Positions 13,949 through 25,472 of a DNA stretch of 33,560 nucleotides are shown piece after piece (positions within the stretch are counted from its first letter, which is position 1; the number at the start of each line of letters is the position of its first letter). Location of the stretch: contig JAHELV010000014.1 of NCBI GenBank assembly GCA_024644015.1, positions 18,073-51,632 on the forward strand, written 5' to 3'. Source of the DNA: Nitriliruptorales bacterium. GTDB lineage: Bacteria > Actinomycetota > Nitriliruptoria > Euzebyales > JAHELV01. The position numbers and the translations under genes were made by a program. The notes beneath the pieces were generated by a model, which worked only from the letters and a program-made list of their open reading frames with translations, had not been told where the DNA came from and made no database searches.

Positions 13949-15166
13949 TGATTGCACGACCACCCCGGGCGGTGCTGGTGCTCGAAGACGGTGAGATGTT
14001 CGCCGGCGAAGCTTTCGCAGCGGCCGGGACGGCCACCGGTGAGGTGGTCTTCAACACCAGCCTCACCGGCTACCAGGAGGTCCTGACCGACCCCAGCTAC
14101 CACCGGCAGCTGGTCGCGATGACCGCGCCACATCAGGGCAACTACGGCACGAGCGACCAGGATGCCGAGGCGACGTCGGTGCAGGCGGCCGGCTTCATCG
14201 TGCGCTCGGCGAGTCGCACCTACTCCAACTGGCGCGCGACTGGCGGACTCCCCGAGACCCTGGCCGCAGCGGGGGTGGTCGGGATCAGCGAGGTTGACAC
14301 CCGCAGGCTGGCGCGCCACATCCGCTCAGCAGGAGCGATGCGCGCGGGGATCAGCACGGAACTGGTCGACCGCGACGCGCTCCTGGAGGTGGTTCGCGCG
14401 GCGCCGCCGATGGCCGGTGCCGACCTGGCTCGCGAGGTGACGACGAGCCGGGTCTACGACGTCGACACGCCGGACGCGCCGTTCCGCGTGGTGGCGTACG
14501 ACTTCGGGATCAAGCGCAGCATCCTGCGTCTGCTGGCAGCGGCCGGGTGCGCCGTCCGCGTGGTCCCGGCCACGACCGCTGCTGAGCGCGTGCTCGCGTG
14601 GGAGCCCGACGGGGTGTTCTGCTCGAACGGACCGGGCGATCCGGCGGCGGTCACCTACGGCAGCGCTGCGATCGCGACCGTGCTCGGGGCGGAGGTGCCG
14701 CTGTTCGGTATCTGCCTCGGGCACCAGCTGCTGGGCCGGGCGCTCGGCGCGACGACGTACAAGCTGCCGTTCGGGCACCGGGGTACGAACCAGCCGGTGC
14801 GCGACCAGGTGCGAGGGACGGTCGAGATTTCGACCCACAACCACGGTTTTGCGGTCGACAACGCCTCGTTGGCGCGTGCCGACCGCTTCGGAGCAGTCGT
14901 CGTCTCGCACGTCAACCTCAACGACGGCGTCAATGAGGGGTTGCGCTGCGCCGACGCGCCGGCATTCAGCGTCCAGTACCACCCTGAGGCCGCACCGGGC
15001 CCCCATGACGGACGGCACCTGTTCGGTGAGTTCGCCGACCTGATGCGCCGCTGCGGGCGCGGCCGGTCGACCACCTGGCCCGAACCAGGCGCTGCATCGC
15101 CTCTGGGTGTGGTCGATATGGAACCGGGCTCCGCATCGCCTCCTCTCGATGGGAAAAGGAGCCGCG

Positions 15167-15180
<14 letters not shown>
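13948..15180 (+). CDS. carA: Carbamoyl-phosphate synthase small (glutaminase) subunit
   Basis: A 410-residue glutaminase that supplies ammonia to CarB. The N-terminal domain includes the stretch [20 protein letters not shown]. The class I amidotransferase domain has [14 protein letters not shown] with nucleophile C256 and YHPEA with H345 and E347. [11 protein letters not shown] is the family loop. ATG at 13948 overlaps the pyrC stop by one base; GTG at 13945 is an alternative. The protein continues about 35 residues past the normal end. This tail is Pro/Gly/Ser-rich, comes from a partly duplicated DNA segment (15082 and 15121) and overlaps the start of carB by 14 bases. The tail is unlikely to be catalytic. 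Confidence 0.95.
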
Positions 15181-18465
<3,285 letters not shown>

Positions 18466-18469
<4 letters not shown>

Positions 18470-19275
18470 CCGCGACCGCCACGGCGACCGTCCGCTCGAC
18501 GACGGCGACACTGGTCGGCAGGCGTCGCGCCGCCGCCTACCACGTGTGCAGCTTCTCGGCGCCCGACATCGTCGCCGCAGCGACCCCCGGCCAGTTCGTC
18601 AGCGTCTCCGTGGGCGCGCCCGGTACCCTGCTGCGACGTCCGTTCGCCGTCGCCGGCGTCGATGTCGCCGCGGGCATTCTCGACCTTGTCATCGCCGTTG
18701 TCGGCGAGGGGACCGCGTGGCTCGTCGGACAGCCGGTGTCGACCGTGCTGGCGATGACCGGACCGCTGGGTCGAGGATTCGTCATGCCCGTGACGTCGGC
18801 CCGCTGCGTCCTGGTCGGAGGCGGCTACGGGGTGGCGGCCCTCGAGTGGCTCGGCCAGCTGCTGGTGTCACGCGGTCACGTCGTCGAGCTGCTCAGCGGC
18901 GCCGCGACCGTCCGGGCGCTGTATCCGGTGTCACGTCTGGACACCGGCACCGCCTCGGTGATCGAGACGACCGAGGACGGTAGCCGCGGCCACGCCGGGC
19001 TGGTGACCGATGTGCTCGACGAGCGCCTGACAGGTGACGACACCGCGGTGTTCGCCTGCGGTCCGATGCCCATGCTCGCAGCGGTCGCCCGCATCGCCGC
19101 CGGCCGTGGGCGTCCGTGCCAGGTCGCGGTCGAGGAGCACATGGGCTGCTCGGTGGGGGTCTGCATGACGTGCGTCGTGCCGACGACCGACGGGTACACC
19201 CGCGCCTGCATCGACGGGCCGGTCATGGACGCCAGTCGCATCGCGTGGGACCACGTGCGAGGTGGTTCGTCGTGA
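18466..19275 (+). CDS. pyrK: Dihydroorotate dehydrogenase electron transfer subunit (PyrK)
   Basis: A 269-residue FAD and 2Fe-2S protein that passes electrons from PyrD to NAD. The flavin-binding motif RRPFAVAG follows GQFVSVSV in the ferredoxin-reductase barrel. [15 protein letters not shown] is the nucleotide-binding fold start, and [10 protein letters not shown] is the typical CGP motif. Iron-sulphur ligands are C228-X4-C233-X2-C236-X11-C248 near the C-terminus ([14 protein letters not shown]). ATG overlaps the carB stop, and its own stop overlaps pyrD by GTGA. The presence of PyrK means the adjacent PyrD is a class 1B, NAD-dependent enzyme; many other actinobacteria use a class 2 quinone-linked form. 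Confidence 0.93.
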
Positions 19276-20216
19276 CTGGTGTGCCCGCCGGCATCGATCT
19301 CTCGGTGGACCTGGGACCGCTGCGTCTGCGCAACCCGGTCGTCACGGCCAGCGGCTGCTTCGCGAGCGGCCGTGAGATGGCGCGGTTCTTCGACCTTGCG
19401 ACGCTCGGAGCGATCGTCACGAAGTCGGTGACGCTGGAGCCTCGCGCCGGCCTGCCGCCGCCCCGGATGGCCGAGACGGCGAGCGGCATGCTCAACGCGA
19501 TCGGTCTGCAGAACCCTGGTGTGGACGCGTGGATCGCGCGCGACCTGCCGTGGCTGGCAGCCCAGGACGTCCCTGTGATCGCCAGCATCGCCGGCCAGAC
19601 CGTTGACGAGTACAGGCTGCTCGCCAAGCGGCTCGACAACGTCGCGGGGATCTCGGCGCTCGAGGTCAACATCTCGTGCCCCAACGTCGAGGACAGGGGT
19701 GTCGTGTTCGCATGCCGGGCCGGCGCGACGGCCGCTGCGATCTCGGCGGTCACGTCGACGACGGACCTGCCGGTGTTCGCCAAGCTGACGCCTGACGTCA
19801 CCGACATCGCCGGGATCGCCGCAGCAGCGCTGGAGGCCGGTGCGACCGGCGTCAGCGTGATCAACACGCTGCTGGGCATGGCGATCGATGTCGAGACCCG
19901 GCGGCCGAAGCTGGCGGCCGGCACCGGGGGCCTGTCGGGTCCGGCGATCAGGCCCGTCGCAGTCCGTGCCGTCCACCAGGTGTGGCAGGCGCTGGGTCCC
20001 GTGCCGATCATTGGAATCGGTGGCGCCCGCACGGCGCAGGACGTCGTCGAGCTCATCATGGCCGGCGCCGGGGCGGTCGCGATCGGTACCGCCACGTTCG
20101 CAGACCCGTTGGCGATCCCACAGGCGGTCGACGGGCTGCGCCGGTGGCTGGAGGACCACGACGAACGCGGCGTCGCCGATCTGTGCGGCGCGGTCCGTGG
20201 CCCGGTAGCGACATGA
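19272..20216 (+). CDS. pyrD: Dihydroorotate dehydrogenase, class 1B catalytic subunit
   Basis: A 314-residue FMN TIM-barrel enzyme that oxidises dihydroorotate to orotate. LRNPVVTASGCFASG is the N-terminal FMN site. Further signatures are KSVTLEPRAGLPPPRMAET and NAIGLQNPG. LEVNISCPN contains the catalytic cysteine C136 typical of class 1 enzymes; class 2 enzymes use serine. GTGGLSGPAIRP and IIGIGGARTAQDVVE bind the FMN phosphate. The GTG start at 19272 is fixed by the overlap with pyrK, and the stop overlaps pyrF by ATGA, so the two subunits are translated together. Confidence 0.96.
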   Translation: MTGVPAGIDLSVDLGPLRLRNPVVTASGCFASGREMARFFDLATLGAIVTKSVTLEPRAGLPPPRMAETASGMLNAIGLQNPGVDAWIARDLPWLAAQDVPVIASIAGQTVDEYRLLAKRLDNVAGISALEVNISCPNVEDRGVVFACRAGATAAAISAVTSTTDLPVFAKLTPDVTDIAGIAAAALEAGATGVSVINTLLGMAIDVETRRPKLAAGTGGLSGPAIRPVAVRAVHQVWQALGPVPIIGIGGARTAQDVVELIMAGAGAVAIGTATFADPLAIPQAVDGLRRWLEDHDERGVADLCGAVRGPVAT

Positions 20217-20914
20217 CGACTGACGTTCGCATCGCCGTCGCGCTCGACACCGCCGACGAGCGCCGGCTGGTGGAGCTGGCGACCGCGTTGGCCGGTGAGG
20301 CCGACGTGCTGAAGGTCGGACTCGAGGCGCTCACGGCGCTGGGGCCTCGAGCGATCGATCTGGCTGCGCGATCCGCACCGGTGTTCTGCGACCTCAAGCT
20401 GCACGACATCCCCAACACTGTGGCCGCGGCAGCCGCAGCGGCCGCCGCGCACGGTGCCAGAATGGTGACGGTGCACGCGAGTGGCGGCCCGGCGATGATG
20501 TCGGCTGCGGCACGGGCCGCACCGGCGGTGGATGTTCTTGCGGTCACCGTGCTGACCAGTCTGGACGACGCCATGTTGGCCGAGCTGGGCATGGGCGCAG
20601 CCGGCACTGTGGTTCCCCAACTGGCCCGGCTTGCGATCGAAGCCGGCGCAGCCGGTATTGTGTGCGCTGGGCACGAGGTCGCACGAGTTCGTGACGTGGT
20701 CGGTGGCGCTGCCACCGTGGTCGTGCCGGGTGTCCGGCCGGAGGGAGCTGCCATGCAGGATCAGGCGCGGGTCGTGACGCCCCGTGCCGCGGTTGACGCG
20801 GGTGCCGACATGCTCGTGGTCGGCCGGCCGGTCACCAGGGCCGACGACCCGGTGGCGGCGTTGCGGACGATCCGGCGGCAGATCGTGGAAGCGCGATCGA
20901 CGGAAGAGGCATAA
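20213..20914 (+). CDS. pyrF: Orotidine-5'-phosphate decarboxylase (type 1)
   Basis: A 233-residue TIM-barrel enzyme that decarboxylates OMP to UMP, the last pathway step. RIAVALDTADERR is the first strand. LKVGLEALTALGP binds the base, and the catalytic motif FCDLKLHDIPNTV has D60, K62 and D65. VVVPGVRPEGAAMQDQ and MLVVGRPVTRADDP form the phosphate-binding C-terminal loops. This is the short bacterial type 1 form, unlike the longer type 2 enzyme found in mycobacteria and Streptomyces. ATG overlaps the pyrD stop; pyrE follows after five bases. Confidence 0.95.
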   Translation: MTTDVRIAVALDTADERRLVELATALAGEADVLKVGLEALTALGPRAIDLAARSAPVFCDLKLHDIPNTVAAAAAAAAAHGARMVTVHASGGPAMMSAAARAAPAVDVLAVTVLTSLDDAMLAELGMGAAGTVVPQLARLAIEAGAAGIVCAGHEVARVRDVVGGAATVVVPGVRPEGAAMQDQARVVTPRAAVDAGADMLVVGRPVTRADDPVAALRTIRRQIVEARSTEEA

Positions 20915-20919
20915 CAGCG

Positions 20920-21435
20920 GTGGCGACGCGAGAACGTCTTGCCAGGCGAATACGGTCACGGTCACACATGACCGGCCACTTCGTCCTGCGCTCAGGGGCG
21001 ACCAGTGGGGAGTACTTCGACAAGTACATGTTCGAGGCCGACCCTCCGCTGCTCTGGGACATCGCCGAGGCAATGGCGGCACTGGTGCCCGACGACGTCG
21101 ACGCGCTCGCAGGTCTCGAGCTGGGCGGCATTCCGCTCGCGGTCGTGCTCTCCCAGGTCACAGGACTGCCAACGCGGTTCGTCCGCAAGCAGACCAAGGC
21201 CTACGGCACCGGCCGGTTGGCGGAAGGCGGCGAGGTCGACGGGCTGCGGCTGTTGATCGTGGAGGACGTGATCACGACCGGTGGGCAGGTCCGCGCGTCG
21301 GCCGCCGATCTGCGTGCGCGCGGTGCGATCGTCGATCAGGTCCTCTGCGTGATCGACCGCGAGGCTGGGGGCGCGCAGAAGCTTGCCGAAGACGACCTGA
21401 AGCTGTCAGCGCTGTTCACCGCCAGCGAGCTGTGA
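20920..21435 (+). CDS. pyrE: Orotate phosphoribosyltransferase
   Basis: A 171-residue enzyme that joins orotate to PRPP to give OMP. GHFVLRSGATSGEYFDKY is the substrate loop. LELGGIPLAVVLS and the segment RFVRKQTKAYGTG bind PRPP and base, and LLIVEDVITTGGQVRAS is the PRPP motif with the acidic pair. It is shorter than the E. coli and Bacillus enzymes, but all motifs are present. GTG at 20920 is preceded by GAAGAGG. It is the last gene of the pyr operon; two hairpins follow the stop. Confidence 0.94.
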   Translation: MATRERLARRIRSRSHMTGHFVLRSGATSGEYFDKYMFEADPPLLWDIAEAMAALVPDDVDALAGLELGGIPLAVVLSQVTGLPTRFVRKQTKAYGTGRLAEGGEVDGLRLLIVEDVITTGGQVRASAADLRARGAIVDQVLCVIDREAGGAQKLAEDDLKLSALFTASEL

Positions 21436-21473
21436 GGCGTACCACTGTTGTGGCGGACAACGTCTGATCGGAC

Positions 21474-21530
21474 AGGTCCACCCCGTTCGGGATGGGCCTG
21501 CCTGCGGTAGCGGCCATCCGGCCACCTACC
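21474..21530 (+). terminator. Paired hairpins ending the pyr operon
   Basis: The first stem runs 21474-21499 (AGGTCCACCCCG with CGGGATGGGCCT; one mismatch and one G-U pair). The second runs 21506-21530: GGTAG...CTACC outside and GGCC...GGCC inside, around the loop ATCC. They lie between pyrE and the mihF promoter, about 40 bases after the stop. No T-run follows. Confidence 0.6.
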
Positions 21531-21556
21531 CTGTGACGAAACGTCGATGACGGACG

Positions 21557-21584
21557 TTGACCCGCCTGGCCCGCTGGATAGGAT
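21557..21584 (+). promoter_or_regulatory. Strong vegetative promoter of mihF-gmk-rpoZ
   Basis: TTGACC (21557-21562) and TAGGAT (21579-21584) are 16 bases apart, a close match to the actinobacterial HrdB/SigA consensus (TTGACn and TAgnnT). Transcription would start near 21591, giving a leader of about 30 bases with a good SD before mihF. This is the clearest promoter in the window. Confidence 0.8.
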
Positions 21585-21621
21585 GCGCGGACAGCCCGGC
21601 GAGGTCGTTCGAGGAGGACCC

Positions 21622-21939
21622 ATGCCGTTACCTGAGCTCGACGACGATGCTCGTCGCGACGCACTGAACAAGGCCGCCGAGGCGCGGAAGCTGCGTGCGG
21701 AGATGAAGCACCGGCTCAAGGCCGGCGAGATCGACCTCCAGCACGTGCTGTCGCGCGCCGACGCCGACGACGTCATTGCCAAGACCCGGGTTTCGGAGAT
21801 CCTCGAAGCGATGCCCAAGGTCGGACGGGTGCGAGCGCGACGACTCATGGAGCGCCTCGACATCTCGTCGTCGCGCCGGCTGCGTGGACTGGGAGTCAAC
21901 CAGCGGGAGCGGCTGCTCGCGGAGTTCTCCGAGCGGTGA
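21622..21939 (+). CDS. mihF: Actinobacterial integration host factor MihF
   Basis: A 105-residue nucleoid protein found only in Actinobacteria and unrelated in fold to IHF of proteobacteria. It binds DNA, bends it and compacts the chromosome. The N-terminal helix (ALNKAAEARKLRAEMKHRLK) is followed by a helix-two-turn-helix domain: VLSRADADDVIAKTRVSEIL, then PKVGRVRARRLMERLDI, ending RLRGLGVNQRERLLAEF. This matches mycobacterial and Streptomyces mIHF along its length. ATG at 21622 is chosen because AGGAGG lies just upstream and gives the usual size; in-frame ATG at 21547 lies before the predicted -35. It is the first gene of a new transcription unit and precedes gmk, as in other actinobacteria. 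Confidence 0.95.
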   Translation: MPLPELDDDARRDALNKAAEARKLRAEMKHRLKAGEIDLQHVLSRADADDVIAKTRVSEILEAMPKVGRVRARRLMERLDISSSRRLRGLGVNQRERLLAEFSER

Positions 21940-21985
21940 CGGCAGCCGGCTCAGCGCCGCGGCGGCGAAGGGCGGGTCGCCGGCG

Positions 21986-22546
21986 GTGAGTGGCGCGATC
22001 GCCGTGCTCAGTGGACCCGGTGGTGTGGGCAAGGGCACGTTGGTCGCCGCGCTCAGGCACCGTCTGCCGAGGTGGTCGGTGGCCGTGTCGGCCACGACAC
22101 GGGCGTCCAGGGAAGGCGAGCGCGATGGTGTGGACTACCACTTCGTTTCCGACGCCGAGTTCGACCGTCTGATCGCCGACGGTGAGCTGCTCGAATGGGC
22201 CACCTTCGGGGGGAACCGCTACGGCACGCTGTGGCGCAGCGTCCGTGACCCGCTGTCACAGGACCGGTGCGTCCTGCTCGAGCTGGAGGTCCGCGGCGCG
22301 CTCGCCGTCCGCAAGGAGTTTCCCGACGCGTCACTGATCTTCCTGCATCCGCCGAGTCTCGACACGTTGACTTCACGGCTGCGGCAGCGAGGCACCGACG
22401 ACGACCGCCGGGTCGCTGAACGCATGGCGCTCGCCGAGTGGGAGCTGGCGCAGGCGGACGCGTTCGACCACCATGTGACCAACGACGATCTCGAAGCGGC
22501 CGCGGCACAGATCGTCCGTATACTGGGCGACGCCGCCGACCCCTAG
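21986..22546 (+). CDS. gmk: Guanylate kinase
   Basis: A 186-residue kinase that converts GMP to GDP with ATP. The P-loop is GPGGVGKGT. SATTRASREGERDGVDYHFV is the GMP-binding signature, with Ala where most have Pro (TTRxPR). LLEWATFGGNRYGT follows, with the Tyr and Thr that bind GMP. RLRQRGTDDD is the lid. The GTG start at 21986 places the P-loop 10 residues from the N-terminus and has a GAAGGGCGGG stretch upstream. The stop TAG is 48 bases before the apparent rpoZ start. A TATACT sequence near the 3' end may be an rpoZ promoter. Confidence 0.94.
   Translation: MSGAIAVLSGPGGVGKGTLVAALRHRLPRWSVAVSATTRASREGERDGVDYHFVSDAEFDRLIADGELLEWATFGGNRYGTLWRSVRDPLSQDRCVLLELEVRGALAVRKEFPDASLIFLHPPSLDTLTSRLRQRGTDDDRRVAERMALAEWELAQADAFDHHVTNDDLEAAAAQIVRILGDAADP
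22519..22524 (+). promoter_or_regulatory. Possible internal promoter -10 for rpoZ within the gmk 3' end
   Basis: TATACT matches the -10 consensus at five of six positions, unusual in such GC-rich coding DNA. It lies about 70 bases upstream of rpoZ. No good -35 hexamer is seen at 16-18 bases. Placement is suggestive only. Confidence 0.3.
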
Positions 22547-22594
22547 CGTCAGGCGGACTCGTACGTCAACAGCCTGGAACGCAAGGAGTGCGTC

Positions 22595-22966
22595 ATCGCA
22601 ACCATCGACGAGCTGCTGTCGAAGGTCGACAGCAAGTACACGCTGGTGCACCTCTCCGCGCAGCGGGCGCGCGAGATCAACGACTACTACCACTCGCTGG
22701 GCGAGGGGCTCGGTCAGTACACCCCGCCACTGGTCGAGCAGGTCGACTCCAACAAGCCGCTGTCGATCGCCCTCGAGGAGATCGCCGCCGAGAAGATCGT
22801 GCCCCAGTACGGTGGCGACGTCCGCCGCGCCGCTGAGGACTTCCTGGGCGGTGGTGCTGAGATCTACACGCTGGGTGACGCCGGCATCGACGACCTCGGC
22901 AGCCTCGACGGCGACCTGGGCGTGGCCGACGAGGGCCCTGTGGCCGACGAGCCGACGGCGGACTAG
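22595..22966 (+). CDS. rpoZ: RNA polymerase omega subunit, apparent ATC start
   Basis: A 123-residue omega subunit that helps assemble and stabilise RNA polymerase by binding beta prime. [20 protein letters not shown] and the segment [19 protein letters not shown] match actinobacterial RpoZ, followed by [20 protein letters not shown] long acidic C-terminal tail (about 90-123) is added. The conserved N-terminus has no ATG, GTG or TTG start. The frame is open back to the gmk stop (22544), with only a CTG at 22574. AAGGAG (22583-22588) stands exactly six bases before an ATC at 22595, where homologues have ATG. ATC is therefore proposed as the initiation codon. GTG at 22646 would remove the conserved first helix. 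Confidence 0.88.
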   Translation: MATIDELLSKVDSKYTLVHLSAQRAREINDYYHSLGEGLGQYTPPLVEQVDSNKPLSIALEEIAAEKIVPQYGGDVRRAAEDFLGGGAEIYTLGDAGIDDLGSLDGDLGVADEGPVADEPTAD

Positions 22967-22976
22967 CGGCTGTTCG

Positions 22977-24194
22977 ATGACGGTGGCCCCAGAGGTGCTC
23001 GCGGGGCGCCATGTACTGCTGGTGGTGTCAGGCGGCATCGCCGCCTACAAGTCCGCGAACCTGGCTCGTGCCCTGCTGCGCGCGGGCGCGAGCGTGCAGG
23101 CCCTGCTGACCGCCGCGGCCGGGAAGTTCGTCGGCCCGGCGACGTTCGAGGGCCTGACCGGTCGGCACGTCCCGCTGGACGTGTTCAGCGACACCGGCCA
23201 GGTGCCCCACATCCATCTGGCGCGTGAGGCCGACGTCGCCGTGTTCGCGCCGACGACGGCCAACCTCATCGCCAAGCTGGCGGTCGGCATCGCCGACGAC
23301 CTGGTCACCAGCACCGCGCTGATGCTCGACTGTCCGATCGTCGTGGCCCCCGCGATGCACACGGAGATGTGGCGACACGCGGCGACACAGGCCAATGTCG
23401 CGACCCTGCGCCGGCGCGGGGTCCGCATCGTCGGCCCCGACGACGGGCCGCTGGCGGCCGGCGACGTCGGCGAGGGCCGGCTGGCGGAGGAATCCGCGAT
23501 CGTCGACGCCGTCCGCGCGGCGGTCGGTCCGTCAGATTCGCCGCTCGCCGGACGCCGTGTGATCGTCTCCGCGGGCGGCACGCGCGAGCCGATCGACCCG
23601 GTCCGGTTCGTCGGCAACCGCTCGAGCGGGAAGATGGGGTACGCACTGGCTCGTGAGGCGGCGCGCCGCGGTGGCCGCGTCGACCTGGTGGCCGCCCCCA
23701 ATCATCTCGACGACCCCGTCGGCGTGCGGGTGCACCATGTCGAAACCGCCGAGCAGATGCGCTCGGTGATCGTGTCGCTCGTCGACGACGCCGACGTCGT
23801 GATGAAGGCGGCAGCGGTCGCCGACTTCAGGCCCGCGCAGTACAGCGACCGCAAGATCAAGAAGGACAGCGGTGATCTGGCACAGATCAAGCTCGTCGAG
23901 AACCCGGACATCCTCGCTGAGCTCGGCGCGCGCAAGGCCGGCCGGGTCCTGGTCGGCTTCGCGGCCGAGACGGACTTGGCCGAGGACCACGGTCGTGAGA
24001 AGCTGCGCCGCAAGGGTCTGGACCTCATCGTCGTCAACCGGGTCGACATGGCCGACGCCGGGTTCAGCGTCGACACGAACCGGGCGGTGCTGATCCGGGC
24101 CGATGGCGGCCGTCGTGAGGTGCCGTTGACGACGAAGGACCGGTTGGCGGGCGTGGTGTGTGACGAGGTCGAGGAGCTGCTCGCGCAGCGCTAG
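22977..24194 (+). CDS. coaBC: Bifunctional phosphopantothenoylcysteine decarboxylase / phosphopantothenate-cysteine ligase
   Basis: A 405-residue two-domain enzyme of CoA synthesis. The N-terminal CoaC flavodoxin-like domain has [20 protein letters not shown], the His-containing [20 protein letters not shown] (H78) and [11 protein letters not shown]. The C-terminal CoaB domain starts near residue 188 with [17 protein letters not shown] and the segment [13 protein letters not shown]. It contains KIKK (lysine for acyl transfer) and LVGFAAETD, then [12 protein letters not shown], where the CTP-binding Asn lies. In E. coli the CoaC catalytic Cys sits in ACGxxGxGRM; here the matching stretch reads [11 protein letters not shown], without Cys. 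ATG at 22977 follows rpoZ by 10 bases. Confidence 0.95.
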   Translation: MTVAPEVLAGRHVLLVVSGGIAAYKSANLARALLRAGASVQALLTAAAGKFVGPATFEGLTGRHVPLDVFSDTGQVPHIHLAREADVAVFAPTTANLIAKLAVGIADDLVTSTALMLDCPIVVAPAMHTEMWRHAATQANVATLRRRGVRIVGPDDGPLAAGDVGEGRLAEESAIVDAVRAAVGPSDSPLAGRRVIVSAGGTREPIDPVRFVGNRSSGKMGYALAREAARRGGRVDLVAAPNHLDDPVGVRVHHVETAEQMRSVIVSLVDDADVVMKAAAVADFRPAQYSDRKIKKDSGDLAQIKLVENPDILAELGARKAGRVLVGFAAETDLAEDHGREKLRRKGLDLIVVNRVDMADAGFSVDTNRAVLIRADGGRREVPLTTKDRLAGVVCDEVEELLAQR

Positions 24195-24235
24195 GCCGGA
24201 CGCCACGCGCAGCCCACGACAGAAAGGACGCCACG

Positions 24236-25447
24236 GTGATCGCTGGCCCACGGTTGTTCACGTCTGAATCGGTGACCGAGGGGCATCCCGACAAGGTCGC
24301 CGATCAGGTATCGGACGCCGTCCTCGACGAGGTGCTCGCCACCGAACCGAACCCGGCCGCGGCTCGTGTGGCGTGTGAGACGTTCGTCACGACCGGGCTC
24401 GTGCTGGTCGGTGGCGAGATCACCACGTCGACGTACGTCGACATCGCACAGATCGCGCGCCAGACGATCATCGACATCGGCTACGACCACGCGGGCGCCG
24501 GCTTCGACGGCAGGACCTGTGGGGTGTTGATCGCGCTCGACGAGCAGTCCCCGGACATCGCCGACGGCGTCGACCGCTCATATGAGCTGCGGGCCGGCGT
24601 CACCGGGGTCGACGCTGAGCTCGACAGCCTCGGTGCCGGTGACCAGGGGATGATGTTCGGCTACGCCTGCCGCGAGACCGACGCGCTGATGCCGTTGCCG
24701 ATTCAGCTCGCGCACCGCATCGCTGAACGGCTGTCGGACGTCCGCCGGCACGGCGTCGTGCCGTATCTGCTCCCGGACGGCAAGACCCAGGTGACGGTGG
24801 CGTACGAGGGTGACAAGCCGGTGCGCGTCGAGCGCGTCCTCATCTCGACCCAGCACCGCGCCGACATCGACATCGACACCCTGCTGACGCCCGATCTGGT
24901 CGAGCACGTCATCGCCCCTGTCGTGCCGGGCGGTATCGCGTGGGACGACGAGGACGTGCTGGTCAACCCCAGCGGGCGGTTCGAGCTCGGTGGACCGCAG
25001 GCCGACGCGGGCCTGACGGGACGCAAGATCATCGTCGACACGTACGGCGGGATGTCCCGTCACGGCGGTGGCGCGTTCAGCGGGAAGGATCCCACGAAGG
25101 TCGACCGGTCGGCCGCGTACGCCGCGCGTTGGGTGGCCAAACACGTCGTTGCATCCGGTCTCGCCGACCGCGCGGAGCTGCAGGTCGCGTACGCCATCGG
25201 CAAGGCCCGGCCGGTGAGCATCGCGCTCGACACGTTCGGCTCGGAGCATCATGATCCGCAGCGCATCCTCGCCGGGATCGAGGAGGTCTTCGACCTGCGC
25301 CCCGCCGCCATCATCCGCGATCTGCGACTACTCCGGCCGGTGTTCCGAAAGACGGCGGCCTACGGGCACTTCGGGCGTGACGGCGACGGCTTCACGTGGG
25401 AGCGGACCGAACATGTCAACGATCTGCTGCGGGCCGCCGGGGCGTAG
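24236..25447 (+). CDS. metK: S-adenosylmethionine synthetase
   Basis: A 403-residue enzyme that makes SAM from methionine and ATP. The N-terminus [17 protein letters not shown] carries the catalytic His and ATP site. [12 protein letters not shown] (near 136) is signature 1, and [19 protein letters not shown] is signature 2, the P-loop-like motif. [10 protein letters not shown] and [12 protein letters not shown] complete the tripartite fold. GTG at 24236 is preceded by AGAAAGGA at eight bases. The 41-base gap to coaBC is too short for a SAM riboswitch, and none is seen. Confidence 0.97.
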   Translation: MIAGPRLFTSESVTEGHPDKVADQVSDAVLDEVLATEPNPAAARVACETFVTTGLVLVGGEITTSTYVDIAQIARQTIIDIGYDHAGAGFDGRTCGVLIALDEQSPDIADGVDRSYELRAGVTGVDAELDSLGAGDQGMMFGYACRETDALMPLPIQLAHRIAERLSDVRRHGVVPYLLPDGKTQVTVAYEGDKPVRVERVLISTQHRADIDIDTLLTPDLVEHVIAPVVPGGIAWDDEDVLVNPSGRFELGGPQADAGLTGRKIIVDTYGGMSRHGGGAFSGKDPTKVDRSAAYAARWVAKHVVASGLADRAELQVAYAIGKARPVSIALDTFGSEHHDPQRILAGIEEVFDLRPAAIIRDLRLLRPVFRKTAAYGHFGRDGDGFTWERTEHVNDLLRAAGA

Positions 25448-25472
25448 GCCACACGGATCCGAGGGCCGAACG

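Noticed and set aside
22646-22966. rpoZ starting at GTG 22646
   Set aside because: This start would cut off the conserved [15 protein letters not shown] segment and has no SD at the right distance.
24195-24235. SAM riboswitch before metK
   Set aside because: The gap is 41 bases, too short, and carries no conserved SAM motif.
25251-25472. Upstream extension of priA into metK
   Set aside because: The frame is open but overlaps metK by about 200 bases. The added residues are Ser/Arg-rich and unlike PriA.
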